Below the pieces are notes generated by a model. That model was not told the origin of the DNA, ran no database searches, and saw nothing but the letters and a program-made list of their open reading frames with translations. The position numbers and the translations under genes are program-made. Shown here piece by piece: positions 51,974 through 55,385 of a stretch of DNA of 55,385 bases. Where the stretch lies: positions 1 through 55,385 of the forward strand of contig CALISI010000032.1 in the NCBI GenBank assembly GCA_938041695.1, given 5' to 3'. Source of the DNA: an uncultured Actinomyces sp. Lineage in GTDB: Bacteria > Actinomycetota > Actinomycetes > Actinomycetales > Actinomycetaceae. Position 1 is the stretch's first letter, and every line of letters starts with the position of its first letter.

Positions 51974-54900
51974 TTAGGTATTAACTGACCCAACGGTTAG
52001 TTGGACTGTTGTCAGCGTATCACCCTCGCAGATCAGTCCGCATGAAGGGGTCCAGCGTCGCGCGAGGATGGACATCGGGGAGGCGTGGCAGTGTTGAATT
52101 AACGCGCGAATGACATTGTTCGTGGGATTCATCGCGAGTACCCTGTGTCCGTCCCATCTGGCGATACGAGTCCATGCTCCCTGAGGAATTACGTCAGATA
52201 TTGTTGGCGTTTCTTCCCATCCGAGGTACGCGTGGAGCGCTTCGACGACGGACACATCCTCCTGCTGACCGATGATGATCCACGGCAGCGGGCGATCCCA
52301 TGTCGGCACCTCGTACGTGGGGCCGATCAGGGCCGGCGCAGCCGTCTTTCTGACCAGCGCCGAGGCAGTGGTCGGGCCGAGGATGTGCCAGCCGTTTGTC
52401 GCGTTTCCTAAATGAGCTCCCAGGTCGCACGGATTGCTGGGGATACACGCGAGGAGGGTGCGTTCTCCGGGCCGTGCGAGCAGTGCCTGTCCACGGCCGA
52501 GCGTTCGCAGGTCGGCGGGTGAGATGCCAGCATGGAGCGCTTCGTCCGCATCGCGTGCGCGCACGAGGCGTGTCGAAAACGCGCCCATCGTGGCACTCGA
52601 TGCGGTGAAGCGCCCCGGGTAGGCGGCGACGATAATGACGCCTGCTCGCCGTGCTCCGCCCAGCAGCGCTGCCCAGAGGGAATCCGCCTGTGGGGCTGAC
52701 AGTGCCTGGGTGAGGGAGACGCGCAGTGCGGCCGCGTCGGTGATCGCCAGGACCGCTGGGCCGTGCTCGCAGATGCCCTCCAGCAGGTCGATGGCGGAGA
52801 CGTCGTCGCAGGCCAGGAATGACGCGCAGCCCGCAGCGCCCTCGTCTCCGATCACGTGGAGGGGATGGCCGCACCGACTCGCGATGCGCGTCGCGAGCGC
52901 GAGCGCCCACCGCGAGGCGAGGCCGGCCTCGTGCGCGCTGGCCTGAATCTGGATGCTTCCGCCGTCCCACACGAAGGTGGAATGTTCCTCGATCCCCTCG
53001 ACGAGGCCGAGAGTGAGAACCCCTGCATGCGTCGGGGTGGTGCTTGGGAACTGGTGTGTCAGCGCGGTTGCGGATCCGTTCCCAGCATCAACCTCGTCCC
53101 ACGTGAGGGTTTCGGGCAGCTCGGGTGCCCACAAAGGAGCCGTATCCCCGTGTGGCCACGACAGTGCGCAGCGCGAGACGACCTCGGCGACGTTATCCAT
53201 GTAGGCCAGCTGGATGACGCCGACGCCGTCGAGGACAGCGCGCCCGGGAACCCGGGGCAGCGAGGCGGCCCGTGCGTCCCCGAGGATGTCGGTCGAATCG
53301 GCGGCGCTCACGCAGCGCAGGGACAGGCGGATGTCCATGTTGGCGCGCATCTGCGCACTCACGGCCCCCGACGGGCGCTGCGTTGCCGCGATGAGGTGGA
53401 GACCCAGGCTGCGCCCCTGCGCGGCGAGCCGCAGGAGGACCTCCATCGACGAGGGGTGAGCCTGGGCGAGGAAACGGAACTCGTCGATGGCGACGATGAG
53501 CCGGGCAGGGGCCGCGGGGACCGAGGAGGGGTCGCCCTCGTGGGCGCGCTCCCACGTGGCCAGGTCGGGGAACCCGCGTGCACGCAATTGCTCCTCGCGG
53601 CGCTGAAGCTCGGCAGCGATACCCTCGAGGGCCCGTGTCGTCGCACCGGGATCCAAATCGGTGAGGAGCGCGTGCGTGTGGGGGAGTGCCTGCAGGCGGG
53701 CGAATGTCGAGCCACCCTTGTAGTCGATGAGGACGAAGCGCACCTTGTCGGGGCTGTAGCAGTGCGCGATTGAGGCAAGCCAGCCGATCAGCGCCTCCGA
53801 TTTCCCGGAACCCGTGCAACCAGCGACGAGAGCGTGCGGGCCATCTGAGACCAGGTCCAGATCGATGGGGCCGGACTGCGACATCCCGATCCGCACGCTC
53901 AGGACGCCGGAGGATCCACGGGCATGGTCGGGGTCCCATCCCACGCGCGAGGGGAGGGCGTCGCGAGCATCCGCTCGGGTGACCGTCCACCACCACTGAG
54001 GTGCGACCGGCAGATCATCGGTGATGCACACCTGCGTGCACCAGGACGGCAGGCGTGCGACGGAGGACGCATACCCGATGTGCACGGTCGGTCTGTCATC
54101 CTCCGAGCCCCGCGCGCAGTGTGGGCACGACTCGCCAGCACTCACGTGGATGTCCACGCCCGCGTGCCCTAACAGGACGGGGGAGGCGCTGTTCCACCAC
54201 ACTCGCGCGCCTCCCACCTGCGCGGCTATCTGCCCCGCGCACCACAGGGCACACTGGGCGGCGTGCATGCCTGCGATACCGAGCGCGGAGCGCCCCGGCT
54301 CATCCGACGACGTCGAGAGGAGCACGCGTTGACGGGGGCTCGTGGCCCGTCCCGGCCACACGCTGGCCCGCACGATCCGGGGCGAGGGCCCGCAGTCAGG
54401 TAGTCCAGCCAGCACCAGTGAGAGCGCGGCACCGTCCCAGCCCCTGCGCCGCCGACGCGCACGCCAGCAGAGAATGATCGCGGTGACGCAGGCGACGGCC
54501 GCCACCAGCGAAGCGATACCGATCCACAGCCGTGGAGCGCTCGCGGCTGCTCGCAGGCGCCAGCCCATGAAACCGAGTATGACGACGACGGACACCAGGG
54601 GAGCGCCCCTGAGCAGGGACGATCCCGTGAGCGAGCCCCGGCCTCGTCGTTCGACGCCCGGCCAGGCCAAGCGCATCGGGCGCGCGCGGACCTCGAAGAC
54701 GTCGTCGCCGAGGCGCAGGCGGGCCCCGGTGGTCATCTCCCGCGCGGTGCGGGCACTGCGCCACCAGCGCGCGCGGTTGCGCAGCCGAAACGGAGGGGAA
54801 TCCGGCCGGGCATCAAGGAACGCGCGACCCTCACGCGTGGTGAAAACCGCGTGTGTGCGCGCCACGCTCGCGCATGACAGAGGCATATCGCCCGCGCGAC

Positions 54901-55006
54901 CGACCGTGCCGGGGGACACCACGACACCAACGTCGGGTCCCTGAATGCACGCGAGGTGCAGGTCGGTGCGCAGGGCAGCGCGGGCGAGACAACCGGAATC
55001 TTTCAT
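51974..55006 (-). CDS. FHA-FtsK/SpoIIIE ATPase (EssC/EccC-like)
   Basis: 1010-aa membrane ATPase. Residues 1-120 have an FHA-like pattern (GTVGRAGDMPLSCASVARTHAVF, then LRLGDDVFEV). Two membrane helices lie at about 130-185. An FtsK/SpoIIIE domain has Walker A GCTGSGKS near 395 and Walker B LIVAIDEF near 500, followed by ATQRPSGAVSAQMRAN. The last 350 residues look like a second P-loop-like domain without Walker A. FHA plus two helices plus FtsK domains is the layout of EssC-type secretion ATPases, but no WXG100 substrate or other type VII gene is in the window. The gene lies between whiB1 and ligA. Confidence 0.85.
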   Translation of the reverse strand: MKDSGCLARAALRTDLHLACIQGPDVGVVVSPGTVGRAGDMPLSCASVARTHAVFTTREGRAFLDARPDSPPFRLRNRARWWRSARTAREMTTGARLRLGDDVFEVRARPMRLAWPGVERRGRGSLTGSSLLRGAPLVSVVVILGFMGWRLRAAASAPRLWIGIASLVAAVACVTAIILCWRARRRRRGWDGAALSLVLAGLPDCGPSPRIVRASVWPGRATSPRQRVLLSTSSDEPGRSALGIAGMHAAQCALWCAGQIAAQVGGARVWWNSASPVLLGHAGVDIHVSAGESCPHCARGSEDDRPTVHIGYASSVARLPSWCTQVCITDDLPVAPQWWWTVTRADARDALPSRVGWDPDHARGSSGVLSVRIGMSQSGPIDLDLVSDGPHALVAGCTGSGKSEALIGWLASIAHCYSPDKVRFVLIDYKGGSTFARLQALPHTHALLTDLDPGATTRALEGIAAELQRREEQLRARGFPDLATWERAHEGDPSSVPAAPARLIVAIDEFRFLAQAHPSSMEVLLRLAAQGRSLGLHLIAATQRPSGAVSAQMRANMDIRLSLRCVSAADSTDILGDARAASLPRVPGRAVLDGVGVIQLAYMDNVAEVVSRCALSWPHGDTAPLWAPELPETLTWDEVDAGNGSATALTHQFPSTTPTHAGVLTLGLVEGIEEHSTFVWDGGSIQIQASAHEAGLASRWALALATRIASRCGHPLHVIGDEGAAGCASFLACDDVSAIDLLEGICEHGPAVLAITDAAALRVSLTQALSAPQADSLWAALLGGARRAGVIIVAAYPGRFTASSATMGAFSTRLVRARDADEALHAGISPADLRTLGRGQALLARPGERTLLACIPSNPCDLGAHLGNATNGWHILGPTTASALVRKTAAPALIGPTYEVPTWDRPLPWIIIGQQEDVSVVEALHAYLGWEETPTISDVIPQGAWTRIARWDGHRVLAMNPTNNVIRALIQHCHASPMSILARRWTPSCGLICEGDTLTTVQLTVGSVNT

Positions 55007-55057
55007 GGCCCAACGATCCCGCCGCTTGTGGGCGCTTTCAAGCGCCAGGACACACCC

Positions 55058-55096
55058 TGTGGATAACTGTTCGCGGCCCCGAAACCCTGTGGATAA
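55058..55096. promoter_or_regulatory. Two perfect DnaA boxes
   Basis: TGTGGATAA occurs at 55058-55066 and 55088-55096, 30 nt apart in the same orientation, each within ACCCTGTGGATAA. This is the exact complement of the DnaA consensus TTATCCACA. The sites lie in the 183-nt divergent region between the FtsK-like gene and ligA, so they may regulate either gene. Confidence 0.65.
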
Positions 55097-55189
55097 GCGC
55101 CTCGCAGGACCGTGTGGGTATGGCCACCTCCGCCTTCCGAGCGCCCACCCACCGGCCCGCTCGGCGCGCGAAATGCAAGAATGGACCCC

Positions 55190-55385
55190 ATGGCTGACTC
55201 CACGTTCGAGACGACACGCGACCGTTACAACGACCTCGTTGAGCGCATCAACGAGGCCCGCGCCGCCTACTACGACCGGGATTCGCCGACCCTCGCGGAC
55301 GCAGACTACGACCGCATGTACCGCGAGCTGGAGGAGATCGAGGAACGCTACCCGCAGCTGCGCGGCGCGGATTCTCCCACGATGA
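55190..55385 (+). CDS. ligA: NAD-dependent DNA ligase LigA (partial, N-terminus)
   Basis: The first 65 codons of the replicative ligase, cut by the right edge. The visible part matches domain Ia, which binds NMN: RYNDLVERINEARAAYYDRDSPTLADADYD, where the Tyr and the Asp of the ADADYD segment contact the cofactor. ATG 55190 gives MADSTFE; an in-frame ATG at 55181 would add three residues. AAGAAT lies 7 nt upstream of 55190, so it may be leaderless. Confidence 0.93.
   Translation, partial: MADSTFETTRDRYNDLVERINEARAAYYDRDSPTLADADYDRMYRELEEIEERYPQLRGADSPTM

Overview
The window is high-GC DNA from a Gram-positive actinobacterium. Markers are a WhiB1-type Fe-S regulator, a PdtaS-type histidine kinase, UvrD2, DUF3039, PPA1309 and UPF0182 proteins, and many genes that appear to be leaderless. 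Family content, a dextranase (GH66) relic and several actinomycete-type genes make an oral or mucosal Actinomyces/Schaalia-like organism my best guess; this is inference, as no rRNA is present.

Layout. (1) 1-8.0 kb: a peptide/solute ABC transporter (permease cut by the left edge, plus its lipoprotein) is divergent from a ROK repressor, M81 peptidase, ROK kinase, cutC and nagB. It looks like an amino-sugar or glycopeptide salvage locus. (2) 8.0-10.2 kb: DUF3039 protein and an SF2 helicase. (3) 10.2-17.4 kb: pncB, clpS, DUF2017, murI, MBL phosphodiesterase, then a LysR gene, a small membrane protein and a 40-codon gene, then rdgB/rph. Apart from the three inserted genes this is the order I recall from Mycobacterium (Rv1330c-Rv1341). 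(4) 17.4-28.1 kb: nudC, uvrD2, an orphan cyclodehydratase-like protein, a DUF2342 zincin, a PDZ-Lon-like protease, PPA1309 and UPF0182; again a known actinobacterial block. (5) 28.3-35.1 kb: two low-complexity membrane proteins around tRNA-fMet, MgtC, an amino-acid permease, a DUF4232 lipoprotein and a 116-aa protein. (6) 35.1-41.9 kb, the accessory segment: a lone 699-aa gene of unknown function bracketed by two identical 50-nt hairpin repeats, a GH66 glucanase pseudogene with four lesions, a truncated gene duplicate, a TfoX-like protein, and the intact paralog of the duplicate carrying a hexanucleotide repeat. (7) 42.0-49.9 kb: TauE exporter, a SirTM sirtuin/Zn-macrodomain pair, fumC, MFS transporter, thyA-folA with an OsmC protein, DUF2505. 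(8) 50-55.4 kb: pdtaS, whiB1, an FHA-FtsK/EssC-like ATPase, and the start of ligA.

Two sequence-level themes run through the window. First, at least eight intergenic copies of one terminator-like hairpin (GGCCCCGGCCTCGT, loop, then the complement) sit at gene ends, and two of these copies are identical and flank the unknown 699-aa gene. Second, about fourteen genes have a TANNNT-like -10 box 5-7 nt before the start codon, the signature of leaderless transcripts. The best candidates for something undescribed are the hairpin family with its 2.27-kb islet, the 40-aa basic peptide gene, and the transporter/M81/ROK/CutC/NagB locus.
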